Of a stretch of DNA of 64,000 nucleotides, positions 11,251 to 24,100 are shown piece after piece; positions within the stretch are counted from its first letter, which is position 1, and every line of letters starts with the position of its first letter. The translations under genes and the position numbers were made by a program. This DNA comes from Sarcocystis neurona (taxonomy: Eukaryota; Apicomplexa; Conoidasida; Eucoccidiorida; Sarcocystidae). Below the pieces are notes generated by a model. The model worked only from the letters and a program-made list of their open reading frames with translations, was not told where the DNA came from and made no database searches. The stretch covers positions 1,949,890 through 2,013,889 of the forward strand of contig KL647288.1 of the NCBI GenBank assembly GCA_000727475.1. The letters run 5' to 3'.

Positions 11251-14200
11251 AAGACGCTCGCAACGTTGCCAAGTGGAGCTGCTGGTATGGCGGACAAGAC
11301 GGCAGCAGGGAGAGCAAAGCTGAAGCGCAGCAACAGCAGCAGCAGCCTTCTCTCTTCGCTAAATCGGCAGCTGGTGCTGCAGCAAGAGCGACATGGGCAG
11401 TTGACGAAGCGTCAGGAGCAGCAGCAGCTGGAGAGGGAGGAGGAGGAGCAGCAGCAGAAGGAGGAAAAGCTGCAACAGACAATTGAAGAGGCAAGGAGAG
11501 CAGCAGCAGCAGCGCAGAAGGAGAGGGACAGTTTGAAAGAACTCTGCGCGGCGCTTGCGCAGCAGCTGGACGTCATCACGACCCGGCTCGAGGAGCAGCA
11601 GCTTTTGCTGCAGGAAGAGCAGAGAGATAGGGAGGACGAGAGGGCGGAGGGGACGCAGAAGAAGAAGGGGAGAGTGAAGGACCAGCAGGAGGAGCAGCTG
11701 CACTTGTGGCAGCAGCGTGAGCAGCCGCGTCAGGTGCCGCCGACGTCGGAACCGCAGCGGCAGCCACAGCTGCAGGAACAGCAGCAACAGCAATACACGC
11801 TGCAGCGTGCGCAGCAGCACCAGCACGAGACGGAGGGCATCTCTTCGGAGGACTGGGGAATGTCGGCCTCGTTCATGTTGCTCTCAGATTCTCTGCAGCA
11901 CCCGCAGCAGTGGGCAGGGACGGCCCACCGCTGGAGCAGCAGCAGCGGCAGGAGAGAAGCGGGAGAGGATGAGCAGCAGCAGCAGGTGCCAAAGTATAAG
12001 CAGCTATTCGAAGCGGCAGCAAGACGCTGTGAGACGCTGGAGCAGCAAAAGTCGGCTCTAGAGATGCGGCTGCAGGACGTGGAGGAGAATTGTTGGGCTC
12101 TTGAAGCTGCTCTACGTGAGCGTGAGCAACAGCAGAAGCAGCCACAGCACCAGGAAAAAAAGAGACAGGAGGAGCCGCAGGGAAAGGAGCAGAAGCAGGA
12201 AGATCACCAGCAGCAGCAAGACCAACAGCAGCAAGATCAGCCGCAGAGGCAAGACCAGCAGCAGCGAGAAAGTCAGCAGCAACGGGAAGAAGGATATTCG
12301 GAAGGTGCTGCTGCTGCAGGCGGCTTGCCGAGGGTTGCAGCAGCAGCAGCACCAGCAACAACGGCCCCGGGATCTGCAGGTGAAGTCGCGCGAGTGGCTA
12401 CTTCAACAGCAGCAGCACTTCAGGGCTCTGTGTCAGCAGCAGCCGCGGCGGTGCCTCGCTCCGAACTGGCAACAACAGCAGCAGCAGCTGCAGCAGGCGA
12501 GACCGGTGCTCCGGCAGCGGTTCCAGCGACAGGCGCCAGAGAGGAGGCGGGGGAGAGAGAGGCACAGCAGCACGAGGCAGAGCAGCCGCGGCAGCTATTC
12601 TTGAAGCAGCAACAGCAGCAGACGGCGATGCAGCAGCAGCAGCAGCCGACGAAAGCGCAACAGCGGCAGCAGACGGGGCCGGAGCAGCAGGAGCGGCCGG
12701 CCCCGTCGTCATGTGTTCGGGAAGGTGTGGGAGCGCAAGGGACAGCAGCAGCAGGAGGTCGAGGAGCCGCCGGTGCGACGTCTTCTCCTACGTCTCCTTT
12801 TTCAGCAGCAGCCGCCGCAGCAGCGTCAGCTGCAGCAGCAGCAGCAGGGGCAGCAGGGGAGGCAAGGGAAGGCGACGGCCCTGCTGAAAAGGGAGCGGCA
12901 GCAGCAGGAGCAGCAGAAGGGAAGAGACGAGAAGATGAGGAAGTAGGGGAATCTGCGGCGGTGGCAGCAGCGCGAGCCGAGGCGGCAGCGGAGGCGGCGA
13001 AAGCAGTGCGGCTACGAGCAGCAGCGGCAGCAACAGCAAACGCAGCAGCCGCAGCAGAGGTGGCAGCTGCAGGGCGTTTCGCAGCAGCAGCGGCTGCGGG
13101 TCTCCGACGACGTCGTGGGGCGGGGAGAGGAGAGGCCGACGCCGAGACGCCGGCGTTGGAGGAGGAGGAGGAGACGGCGTCTCCGTGTGGGGTGTTTCCG
13201 TACGGAGTGTCTCCCCTGTCTCCGTCGTCGTGCGGGTCGTACTGCAGCATGGACAGCGCGGAGGCAGAGTCCTGGAGACAGCGGGTTGCAGCCGCACAAG
13301 TCGTCGCCGCGCAGGCAGCGGCAGCAGCAGCAGAGCAGGAGCTGCGAGCGGTTCAGGCTCAGCTGCAGGCAGCAGCTATTGAGAAAGAAGAAATGCTCGA
13401 GGCTTTACGCCAGTGGGAGAGACGAGACGCCACCGTCAACGCGTGGGTGGAAGAGCTGAAACCAAGGTACACAGCGCTTCACTATCACAATGTCGCGCTG
13501 CAGCAGCAGGTGCGGCAGCTGCGGCACGCCTTAGATGCCGAGCAGCAGGCGCAGCAGAGCAAGAAGCAGGAAGGACAGCAGCAGCAGGACGTCGCCTGCG
13601 GGAAGACCACAGCTGCTGTCGCTGCAACAGCAGGGGAGAGCGAAGGAGGTCAGCCAGCAGCTGCTGGTGGTGCAGAAGCAGCACCAGAGGAGCAGCCAGA
13701 AGGAGAAGCAACAACAGCAGCAGCAGCGGAAGCAAGGGACGCAGACTCGGTGACAGCCAGAAACGAGGAGACGCTACAACAGCAGCCACAAAGCAGTGGG
13801 AAACAGCAGCAGCAGAAACTGCAGCAGCAAGAGGAGGAAGTGCAGCACCGGGAAGAAGTGCGGCAGCAGCAAAAGCTGCAACAGCAAGTTGACCACCTGC
13901 GACGCAAAACCATACAACAGCAGGAGGAGATGGAGCAGCAGCAGCAGGAGCTCCAGCAACAGCGGAAGGAGCTGCGCCAGCAACGGGAGCTGCTACACGA
14001 GCAGCGGGAGAAGCTGCAGCAGCAGGAGAGGCTGGAGCAGGAGATCAAGCAGCTACGGTGCATGAGCCGACTGCAGCAACAGAAGGTCCAAGAGCAGGAG
14101 GAGCTGCAGCAGGAACTCGAACAGCTACGGCGCAGTACGAGGCAGCAGCAGGAGAAGCTGCAGCACGAAGAAGATTTGCAGCAGGAACTCGACCAGCTAC

Positions 14201-16158
14201 GGCGCAGGACGAGGCAGCAGCAGGAGAAGCTACAGCAGCACGAGGAGTTGCAGCAGCAACTTACTACAGTGCAGCAGCAGCTACGTGCTGTGCAAGGAAG
14301 GGCCCAACAAGCGGGGCAGCGGCAGCGGCAGCAGGGAAAACCACAGCAACAGCAGATGAAAGAAGAACACGAGGAAAAAGGAGATGCAGCTGCGACTGAA
14401 GAAGCGGATGAAGTGGTGGTGCAGCAGCTGAAGCAAGATCGGGAAGAGGCGCGGGTGCTGCAACAGCAGATGGAGCAGATGAGAGCAGCAGCAGCAGCGT
14501 CGCAGCAGCAGCAGGAGCAGCAGCAGGCAGAAATGGCGAAGCTGCAGCAGCAGGTCTCCCGGGCGCAAGAGGCGGTCCTCGCAGCGCTTCAGCAACAACA
14601 CCAGCAACTGCAACAACAGCAACAACTGCAACAGCAGCGGGAAGAAATACAAAAAGAGCAGGTGCTTGTCGAGGAGCAGCAGCACCGCGTGGAACAACAG
14701 CAGCAGCAGCTGCATCAGTGTCGGGTGGAGCTGCGACATCAGCAGCAACTCCTGCAGCAGGAAGAGAAGCAGCTGCAGGACCGCGAACAGCAGCTCCAGC
14801 AAGACGAAGCGCACCTGCAGCAGCAACAGGAAGAGCTGCAGCAGCGGCAGGACGAACTGCAGCAGCTGCAGGACGAACTGCGGCGGCAGCAGGACGAACT
14901 GCAGCGGCAGCAGGAAGCGCTGCAGCAGCAGCAGGCAGAGCTGCAGGAGCAACAGGCGGAGCTGCAGCAACAGCAGAGAGAGCTGCACGAGCAGCAGGTA
15001 GAGCTCCAGGAGCAGCAACAAGAGGTCGAGAAACAAAAGGAGCAGCAGCGGCAACGTCGTGAGCGGGAGGAACTTGAGGAACAGCAGCAGCTCCTGCAGA
15101 GCCGAGACGAGCAGGTGCAGGAGAGGGAGCGACAGGTGGAGGAGAAAGGAGAGTGGCTGAAGCAGCAGCAGCAAATGTTGCAGCAGCTGCAGAAACTGCA
15201 ACAAGAAGTGCAACAGCTGCAACAACAGGAGCGCTCGTTATTGCAGCAGCGACAGCAGCTGCAGCAGCGGGAGCAAGAGTTGCAGCAGCATCTGAAGCAG
15301 CAGCAGCAGCGGGGAGATGCACTTGAGAAGAAGCTACGGGAAGAGCAGCAGCTGGTCGCTGAGCTGCGGGCAGCAGAAGAGCAGTGGAAGCAGCAGCACC
15401 AGCTGCAGCAGTTGAGGTTGCTTCAGTTAGAAGAGCAGCAGGCGCTGCAGAAAGAGCAGCAGGAACGGACACAGGAATTGCAGAAGGAGCTGGAGGCAGC
15501 AAAACAGCAAGAGCGACAGCAGCAGGAAGAGCTGCAACAACTGCAGCAGCAGCAGGTGCAAGAAAGTTTGCAGCAGCAGCAAGCCCTGAGCGAGCTGACA
15601 GTGAAGAAGCAGCAAGCGCAGGAGGAGCTGCAGAGCCGGCAGGAGCAGGTGCAGCAACTGCAGCAGCAAGTAGCCGAGCAGCAGCAGCAGCTGCAAACGC
15701 AGATGCAGCAACTGCAGGAGCAGCAGCAACTGTTGCAGGAACAGAAGCAGCAGCTGCTGCAGGAACGGGAACGGCATGAGAAGCTGCTGCTGCAGCAGCA
15801 GCAAGAGAAGCAGCAAGTTTGGAAGTCCCAAGCGAAAGACCTCTCCGCGGAGCTGCAGCCGCAGCCGCAGCAGCAGCAGCAGTGCAAGCAGCACCAGCAG
15901 CAGACGCAAGAGCGACAGGCGGAGGAAGACGGACTGCGGCTGCAACAGCTTATCAAGCAGCAACAACTTGAGGTAGAGACACAGACGCTGCTGTCGAAAC
16001 TGAGGGAACTCGAATTTGTCGTGCAGCAGCTCAAGGCAGAGAAGCAGCTTCAGCAGCAGCAGCTGCAGCACGCGCAACAGCGCGAAGTCCAACTTCAGCA
16101 GCATGCCACAGAGCAGTACAAGCGATGGACTCGCATCAATGAGCAACTCGGCCAGCAG
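11251..16158 (+). CDS. Giant coiled-coil exon, 1,636 codons (exon 5)
   Basis: One open frame of 4,908 nt, phase 0 at both ends: acceptor TTTTTGTAG|AAG, donor CAG|GTAATA. Residues 1-40 are low complexity, with a well-placed ATG at 11,287 (MADKTAAGRAK) that could be an alternative gene start. Coiled coil follows to about residue 350, then an Ala/Gln/Ser-rich linker to about 660. A non-repetitive helical island lies near 670-770 (WRQRVAAAQ...WVEELKPRYTALHYHN). From there to the end it is almost uninterrupted heptad coil, with tandem 7-residue units such as ELQQQQA at 14,830-15,030. No enzymatic motif was seen. Giant Gln-rich coils of this kind are usually scaffolds or tethers (golgin- or centrosome-like), but that is inference. 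Confidence 0.7.
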
Positions 16159-16590
16159 GTAATATATATATATATATATATGTCTAGTGAACAAACCGCT
16201 ATATCTATATCTATATATATATATATGTACATATACGCGTGCGTGACCAAATACCTACATACATACGTCTCGCTTGACATAACCAGCTCAGGCAACTGGC
16301 CCCAGACATATATTTATGTGAATAAACATGTATATTCGTCTATTTGTCTTCGCCTGAGCAGGACACCAGGCGCTCTCTCCATCCACACACATATATGTGC
16401 ATGCACTCGTGTGTGTGGATAGATATATATGTATATATATAGGTAACTAGCTGTCTTTTCCTGAGCAGCAACTCGGGCAGCGAGTCACTCATCTGTATGC
16501 ATACCTACGTGAATACTTGTGAACTGACATATATAGACATCTCTGAGCAACTCGGCTCGCAGCTCGGCTCGCAGCTCATACATATATATA
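16141..16590 (+). repeat. Degenerate copies of an exon end inside the intron
   Basis: The last codons of exon 5 (GAGCAACTCGGCCAGCAG, 16,141-16,158) reappear in altered form in the following intron: GAGCAGGACACCAGGCG near 16,360, GAGCAGCAACTCGGGCAGCG near 16,464 and GAGCAACTCGGCTCGCAG near 16,546. The 16,464 copy is preceded by CTGTCTTTTCCT, like a splice acceptor. Either the exon end was amplified as a minisatellite or these are relics of small exons. Confidence 0.5.
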
Positions 16591-18157
16591 TAACTATACA
16601 TATACGTGAAGAGCATACGTATACATATATCTGTCTTTAAATCTATATGCCTGTATACATATATATATATATATCCACAGGATGTGTTACATATATATAT
16701 GTATATATATTTATACGGGGTTAGTAGGTTTATATGTTCTTATATAAACGTTGACACATGTGTTTGTCTATCCTGGCTGGAAGTCATATATATATGTATA
16801 TGCCTATGTGTATGGCTTTTCCTCTAATCTTTATGTATGTGTGTGACCATGTTCACCCATACATACATATGTATGCCTCAACACTTCTGCTCTATTCATA
16901 TATCTATGCATACATACGTATATATATATTATATGCGTGTTTATGTATATATATATATCCCCGCATCCGTGTTCTTTGTGTGTCTGCGTATTTATATACC
17001 TATAATTTACATATATATGTAAACCTACATACATGTATTCACAGCCTTCATATATATAAAGTGGATATATATATGTTGTATGAATGTCATTCTCTATTTG
17101 ATATATATATATATATATTAGCCTTTCCGTGGCAACGTGTGTATATATATTACATATGTGTTTCGCTTACATAGCATCTGATTGACAGAGATGTATACAG
17201 ACGCATATATACGTATACCTGCATCTCTCTCTCTATGTATATACATATATATGTATATATATATATATACCTTATCAAGCATTCTCTGTCTCTACATATA
17301 TATATATATATATATATGTAGATATGTATGTATGTGTCATTAGGAAAGGTGGCCTTCTCTCTATATATATGTATATATATATAGAGAGAGAGAGAGAGAA
17401 GGCCTGTGGGCTGCGGTCAGTCAATGCTACAAGTCGAGACGTAGGAGAAGAAGTACACGAATTTCACTTCCGTTGTGAAACGTTATCGTCTTCTCCCTTC
17501 CTATTCTTCTCTCATTGTCGCTCCCTTCGTCCTCTCCCTCTATATATATGTATATGTATGTGTGTATATATATGTATATGTATGTGCCAATGCGGTGCTG
17601 CTGTTGCTGCTTGACGTAGGTTGCTGCGGTTGCTTGTTCTTCCCGCCCGCTCTTACCGTTGTGAAGTGGCTGCTGCTGCAGTTGGGGTCCGCGGCCGTTT
17701 GTTGCTGCTGTGACTGCTGCGGCAGCCGCGTTGCTATCTGCGCCGCTGCAGGGGTTGCCTGCTGCTGATGTTTTTGGTAATTGCAGCTGCTGGTGTGGCT
17801 GCTGCTGAGACGCCTCCTGTCTGCTGCTCTTGCTCTGGTGCTGCGATTGGCACCTTGCTGCTGCTGCTATGGTTGAGTCGCCCATCTGCTGCTGCTCTTG
17901 CTGTTGCTGTCGCCATTGACTCTTTGCTGCTGCTGGTGGTGTTGGTGAGACGCTTGTCTAATGCTCCCGCTCTTGCTGTTGCGGTAGACTCTTTGCTGCT
18001 GCTGGTGGTGCCACAGCTGCTGCTATTGCAGCTCCTGCTGCTGCTCGCTGCCGTCGCTGCTGCTGCTGTTGCTGCTGCTACTGTTGCTGCTGCTACTGTT
18101 GCTGCAGTTGTCAACACTCTGGTGGGGGGATGAGATGCTGCTGCCGCTGTTGCACAG
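16159..18157 (+). other. Intron 5: AT-rich half then CTG-rich half
   Basis: The 5' 1.4 kb is TATATACGTATG-type DNA with exon-end echoes and a large inverted repeat (17,349-17,404). From about 17,590 the + strand becomes CTG-rich up to the acceptor GCTGTTGCACAG at 18,157. Hydrophobic and Leu-rich ORFs on the + strand, and Ser/Cys/Ala-rich ORFs on the - strand, come from the triplets. No other coding signal was seen. Confidence 0.55.
17349..17404. repeat. Inverted repeat able to form a long hairpin
   Basis: GGCCTTCTCTCTATATATAT at the left pairs with a right arm of AT repeat followed by GAGAGAGA and AAGGCC. The arms differ in the number of GA repeats. It lies in intron 5 of the giant gene. Confidence 0.75.
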
Positions 18158-21100
18158 AGTCTGAAGGCGCACCAGGCTGAACTGGACAGAAGCAGCCTGC
18201 AGCAGCGCGTGGAGGCTGGAGAGCACAAGCTCGCCGCAGAGAAACGCATGCGCGCAGCAGCAGAGCAACGCCAGCAGCAGCAGCAGGAGCAGCTGCAGCA
18301 GCAAGAGCAACGCGTACGGCAGCAGGAGCAGCAGCTGCAGGAGCAAGAGCAGCAGCTGCGGCAGCAACAGCAGCAGTTGCAGCTGCACCAACGACAGCTG
18401 CAGGAGCAGCAGCAGCAGCTGCAGCAACAGAGGGAGGTAAGCGAGCAGAGGCAGCAGCAACATGACGCAGAGATGCAGCAGATGAAGCAGCAAGCTGCTG
18501 AGACACAGCAGCAAGCAGACGCAGCCGCCGACCAGTTGCAGCAGATGAAGAAGAAATGCGTGGACCTGCAGCAGGAGTTAGACGAAATGCAGCAGCAAAG
18601 TGAGCAGCTGCAGCAGCAGCAGCACGCGCAGCTGCAACAGGAGCAGGCCAGCAGCCAGCAGCAGCTGCAAGATGTGATACAGCAGCTACAGCAGCAGCAG
18701 CGGCGTTGTATGGAAGTGGAAGAGATGCATCGCAGAACGACCACAGAGCAAACAGAAACGCAGCAGCAACTGCAGCAGACTCAGCAACAACTGCAGCAGA
18801 CGCAGCAAGAACTGCAGCAGACGCAGCAAGAACTGCAGCAGACGCAGCAGCAATTGGAGCAGAAGCAGCAGCAACTGCAGCGGACGCAGCAACAACTGCA
18901 GCAGACGGAGCAGCAACTGCAGCAGCAGCAGGAGGAGCTCGAAGGCGAGCAGCAGGAAGAGCAGCAGCGGAAGCGGCAACTGCAGCAGATGCGGCAGCAG
19001 CTGCAGGTGTCGCAGCAGCAGGAGCAGCTGCTGCAGCAGCAACTGCAGCAGCATCTGTCTCGAGAGCAGCAGCTGCAACAGGTGCTGGAAGAGCGCCTGC
19101 AGCAGCTGGTGAAGCTGCAAGCTGCATGCGATGCCCTGCAGGTCGAGAAACTGCAACAACAGCAGCAGCAGCAGGGCTACAAAGAAAGGCTGGTAGAACT
19201 AGAGAAGCAGCTGCTGCGGCGAGCAGACGCGGAGGCGCTAGCGCAGCAGCTGCAGGAGCAAGTGAAAAACCAGCAGTTCAAGCCTCAGAACCTGAAGAAA
19301 CAGCAGCAGGAGCAGGAGGGAAGCGACGCAGCAGAATCCGCGGAGCTGCAGCAGCAACAGCAGCTGGAGAAGCTGCAGCAGCAGTTGGCACTGCAGCAAC
19401 AGCAGCTACGGAAGCAGGAACAGCAGCTGGAAGAAGAGCGGCAGCAGAAACAGCAAGAACTGCAGCAGGAACTGGAGCGTGAAAGGCAGCAGGTGCAGAA
19501 GCAGCGAGAACAGTGGTCGAAGCAGCAGGAGCAGTTGGAAGAGCAGCAGCTGCAGTTAGAGAAGCAAAGACAGCAACTGGCAGAGCAGCAGGAGCTGCTG
19601 GGGCAGGCGGAGGAGAGGGCTGCGGAGGAGCAACAACGGCGTGAGGAGGCGGAACGGCAGCTGCAGCAATTGCAGCTTCTGTGCGAGAAGCAGCGGGCGA
19701 CGGCCGAACAGCAGCGGATGCAGCAGGAACAACTGCAGGAGCAGAAAGATCGTCTGCAGCAGCAGCAACTTCAGCAAAAAGAGCAGCTGCTGCAGCAGGA
19801 GCTGGAAGAGCTGCGTCTCGCGCAGCAGCTGCAGGAGCAGCAGCAGGCGCTGCAGGTTCAGAGCGAGCGTTTAGAGCTGCAGCAGCACCTTCAACAGGCG
19901 CGGCAGCAGCAATTGCTGCTGCAGCAACAGCGCGAAGTAGCAGAAGCAGCAGCAGCAGAGGCGCTGGAGCAGCAGCAGGTAGCAGAGACGGCAGCGCAGC
20001 GTCTGAAGGAGATCCAGCAGCACCAGCAACACCAGCAGCTACAGTTGCAGCAGCAGCACGAGCAACTGCAAGAGGAAGAGCAGAAACTTCGGCAAGAATG
20101 TCGAACACTGCAGGAACAGCTTGCAGACTTGCTGCTGCGTAAGACGGAAGAAGAGCAGGCGAGGATACAGCAGCAGCAGCTGCTGCAGAAGGAGCAGCAG
20201 CAGCTGGCTGCAACGCGGAGGGAGGTACGGAAGCTGGGGGTAGAGCTGCAGCAGAGTATTCGTCTGCATACAGCAGCAGCACTGCAGCCGGAGCAGCAGA
20301 CGGCGGTTGCAGTGACCGGCGTTGCCAGTAGCGCGGACCAGATGCAGCAGCTGCAGGAGGAGCTGCGGCAGCTGCAGCAGCTGCTGCAGCAGCAGGAGAA
20401 GCAGCTGCGGCTCGAGGTTGAAGCAGCCGTAAAAAAGACAGCGCATGCACAGGAGTGTCAGCACCAGAGTGAGGCAGCAGTGCAGCAGCTGCAGGCTCAG
20501 CTGGAGCAGCTGGAGGAGCAGTTGCAGAAGCAGGTGCAGGAGCAGCAGCTGCAGCAGTTGCAGGGGCAACAGCAGGAGCAGCAGCTGCTGGAGCAGCTGT
20601 CGAGCGTACAGACGGAACTGCTGCAGAAACGGGAAGAAGTTGCGCGGCTGCAGCGGCGACTGCTGAGCGAGGCACAGCGCGTTGAAGAGTTGCAGGAGAA
20701 AGCCAGAGCAGCGGGAGAACTGCAGCAGGCGACCGAGGAGGAGCTGCAGCAGGCCCTGCAACAGCAGCAGACCGCAGCAGCAATGGCCGAAGCACAGTGG
20801 AAAGGCAGGTGCAGTGCGTTGGAGGCCGCAGTGGCAGCAGCAGAGAGCCGACGGAGCGCAGCAGAACGGGAGAAGCAGCAGTTGCAGGAGGAGCAGCAGG
20901 CAGCAGCCCACGCACTGCATGTGCAGCAGCAGGCCAAGATGGAGGAGCTGCAGCAGGAAGGGGAAAGCATACGCCAGGCGCTCGAAGCGGCAGTAGCCAT
21001 GCATGCGGAAGCAACAAAGCAGCAGCAGCAGCAGCTCCGCGAGACGCTAGGCGAGCAGCAGCAACAGCAACGAGAACTTGCGGAAGTGCGGAGTGTCTGC

Positions 21101-24100
21101 GGACAGTTACACCTGCGTATGCAGCAGCAGGAGCAGCAGCTGAGGCTGCTAGAAGGCGACCGAAGCGTATTGCAGCAGAGTTTAGCAGCAGCAGCAGCAA
21201 GTCGGCAAGCTTTGCTGCTAGAGACCCAACAGCGTGAAGCCGAGCTGGAAAAGCGCTTTCAAGAAACGTGGCATGACGCGCACTTGGCGACGCAGCAGGT
21301 GTTGCAGCAGTTGCAGCAGCGGGAACAGCAGACGCGAGGGCAGCTGCAGCAGGCCAGAGAGGAGCTGCAGGGGCTCCAGCAGCAGCTGCAGCAGCAGCAG
21401 CTGGAGCACCACGCTGCCGAGACGCGCAGCAGCAGCCAGCTGCAGCAGCTGCAGCAACAGCTGCTTGATGCCCAGGCTGCTGCTGCGGTCACACAGGAAG
21501 AATCTCTTCGCATGCAGCAGACACTGCACATGCTGCTGCAGCACGAACGGCGCGCTGCTGCTGCCGCAGGAGGAGGAGGAGGAGCAACAGAGGAAGGAGA
21601 AGAAGAAGAGGAAAACGCAGGAAAAGGAGCAGCTCGTGTCGCTGCGTCTGCTACTTTGAGCAGACCTCTGTCTCCTGAGCAGCATCCCGTTTTTCGTGCT
21701 GCTGCTGCTACTGCAGGTGCGAAGGGATGTCGCTGCTGCGCGGTGCTGCAGGCGGGGCTGGAGCGGTCCCACCAGCAGCGGCTAGAACTGGTGAAGGAGG
21801 TAGCTGCGCTGCGGCAGCAGAAGGAGCAGCTGCAGCAGGAGCTGCGGCAAGAGCGAAGGCAGCTGCAGGAGCAACATACCCAGATGGAGCACCTGCAGAA
21901 GCAGGTGCAGCAGGAAAGAGAGGAGCGGGAGGAGCAACGGCAGCAGACGCAGGAGATGCTGCAGCGGGAGACGGAGGCGCTACAAGAAGCCTTAGAGAAA
22001 ACAGCAGCAGAATTGCAGCAGGAGCAGGCAACGGCGGCGGAGGAAAAAACGCGACTGCTGGACGAAAAGCACCGGCAGCAGCAGCGGATGGAGCAGCAGC
22101 AGCGGCAGCTCGAGCAGCAGCAACAACAGATGAAGCAGCTGGAGGAGCAGCTGAGTCAGCAGCAGCAGGTCAGACGACAGCAGGAACATGCAGCGGCAGC
22201 AGCAGCTGAAGAGAAGAAGCGCGCGGTGGCCCAGCTGCAGGAGGAGCAGCACGTATTACGCGTACAGCAGCAACAGCAAGCAGCAGAAGCAGCAGAGAAG
22301 GAAATGCAGCTGCTGAAGCAGTGCCAGCAGCTGGAACTGCAAGAACAGCAGCAGCGCAGGGCTGCAGCAGCAGTCGAGAGCGAGAAGCAGCAGTTGCTGC
22401 AGGAGCTGCAGGAGGTGCGGCAGCGCGCCACTGCAACAGCGAAGGAAAAGCAGCAGCTCCGTCTGCAGCTAGAAGAACAGCAGATGCTTCTGCAGCAGCT
22501 GATGCAGCAGGAGGAGAGCGGTGCACAGCGTCTGCAGCAGTCTGCAGCGGCTGCTGTTGCTGCTGAAGGCGTGCTACGGCTTAAGGTCAAGGAGCAGCAG
22601 CTGCGGATGGAGGAGCAAGAGCAGCAGCTGCAGCAGCGGCAGCAACATGTGCTGGAGCTGCAGCAACAACTGGACAGTAGTAGGCAGCGGCTGCAGCAGC
22701 AGGAGCAGCAGTTGCAGCAGCAAGAGCAGCAGCTGCGCGAGCAACGCATACTGCTGCTGCAGCAGCAGGCAGCAGCAGCAGAGAGGGAGAAACACCTGCG
22801 TATGGAGCTTCAGCAGCAGCGGCTACAACTGCAAGAGCAGCAACTGGAGCAGCAGCAGCAGCAGCAGCAGCAGAGAAGTGGAAGCAAAGTGGACTTCTGC
22901 GACCAGCAACAACAGCGGCAGGAGAGGCACGTCGTCCTGCAGGAGCAAAACGGTGCGCTGCAGCAGCAACTGCGACTTGAGAAGCAAGAGCTGGAGCAGC
23001 AGAAGCATCTTCTCCACTACGAAGCCCAGCAGCTGCAACAGCAGAAGCAGCAGCTTCAGCAGCAGGAGCAGCAGCTACAGCAACAGGAGCAGCAGCTACA
23101 GCAGCAGGAGCAGCACCTGCAAGAGCAACAGCTAGAGCTACAGCAGCAACAGCAGCAGTTGCAGCAGCAGAAGCAGCAATGTGAGGAAGACCGTCAGCAG
23201 CAGCAACTGGTGCAGCACCAGCAGCAACGATTGCAGGAGCAGCTGCAGCAGGGAAATGAAGTTTCTGTTAAGCACGGGGTAGCCGCAGAAGAAGAGCTGC
23301 AGCAAGAGCGGGAGACGGTTGTGTCTCTGAAGAAGCAGCTGCAGAAGGTGCAGCAGCAGGTAGTGCAGCAGCAACAGAGGCAGCAAGTCGCAGAGAGAGA
23401 AAAACAGCAGCTGCAACAGGCCCTGGCAGAGAAGGAGCGGCAGCGAGCAGCAATTGCTGCAGCGCGAGATAGTCAGAAGCTGCTGCTTGCATGCGCCGAG
23501 AATAAATACAGAGACGCTCAGCAGGCATGTCTTCGCGCAGAAGCGGCTCTCCAGAGGCAGCAGCAGCAGAAGGGGATGCAGCAGGAAGGGAAGGAGCAGC
23601 AGCAGACCTTGCAGCAGCAATTGCAGCAGCAGGAGCAGTTGTTAGAACAGCAGCAGCGGCTGATGGAGGAGCAGCAACAGCTACTCCTGCTGAAGGCAGA
23701 GGAGAAGTTTGCGCAGCGTGAGGCGGCGCTGCTGCAGCGTCTGTCCCAGCTGCAACAGCAGCTGTACGACCACCAGCAGCTGCTGCTTGACCATCAGCAG
23801 CAGCAGCAAAAGGCAGGAGAGCCTCTGGAGCAGCGAGAGCAGCAGGAAGAGACTGAGCAGCGCAGGAGGCACCAAGAAGCAGCCGAGCGTGAATGTTTTC
23901 TGCTGCGGCAGCGGTGCGCAGAGCAGCAGGAAGAGATAGACGCGCTTCGCCAAGAAGCAGCAGCAGCAGCAACTAGGAGAGGCAGGACACTACGGCGGGA
24001 GCACGAGAACGTAGAAGAGCAGCACACCGAGCAGTTGCAGCAGCAGCAGCAACACGAGGCGGTGGACCAGGAGCAGCAGCAACTGCTGCAGGAACAAGCG

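Noticed and set aside
18766..18930. Regular repeats suggestive of a CRISPR array
   Set aside because: The 21-bp units are contiguous coding heptads without unique spacers, in a eukaryotic nuclear genome.
17734..21200. Minus-strand ORFs of 336, 338 and 640 codons, Cys/Ser- or Ala-rich
   Set aside because: They are antisense readings of CAG triplets over the 8.4-kb coiled-coil exon and its upstream intron. The residues are exactly those the triplets dictate and no motif is present.
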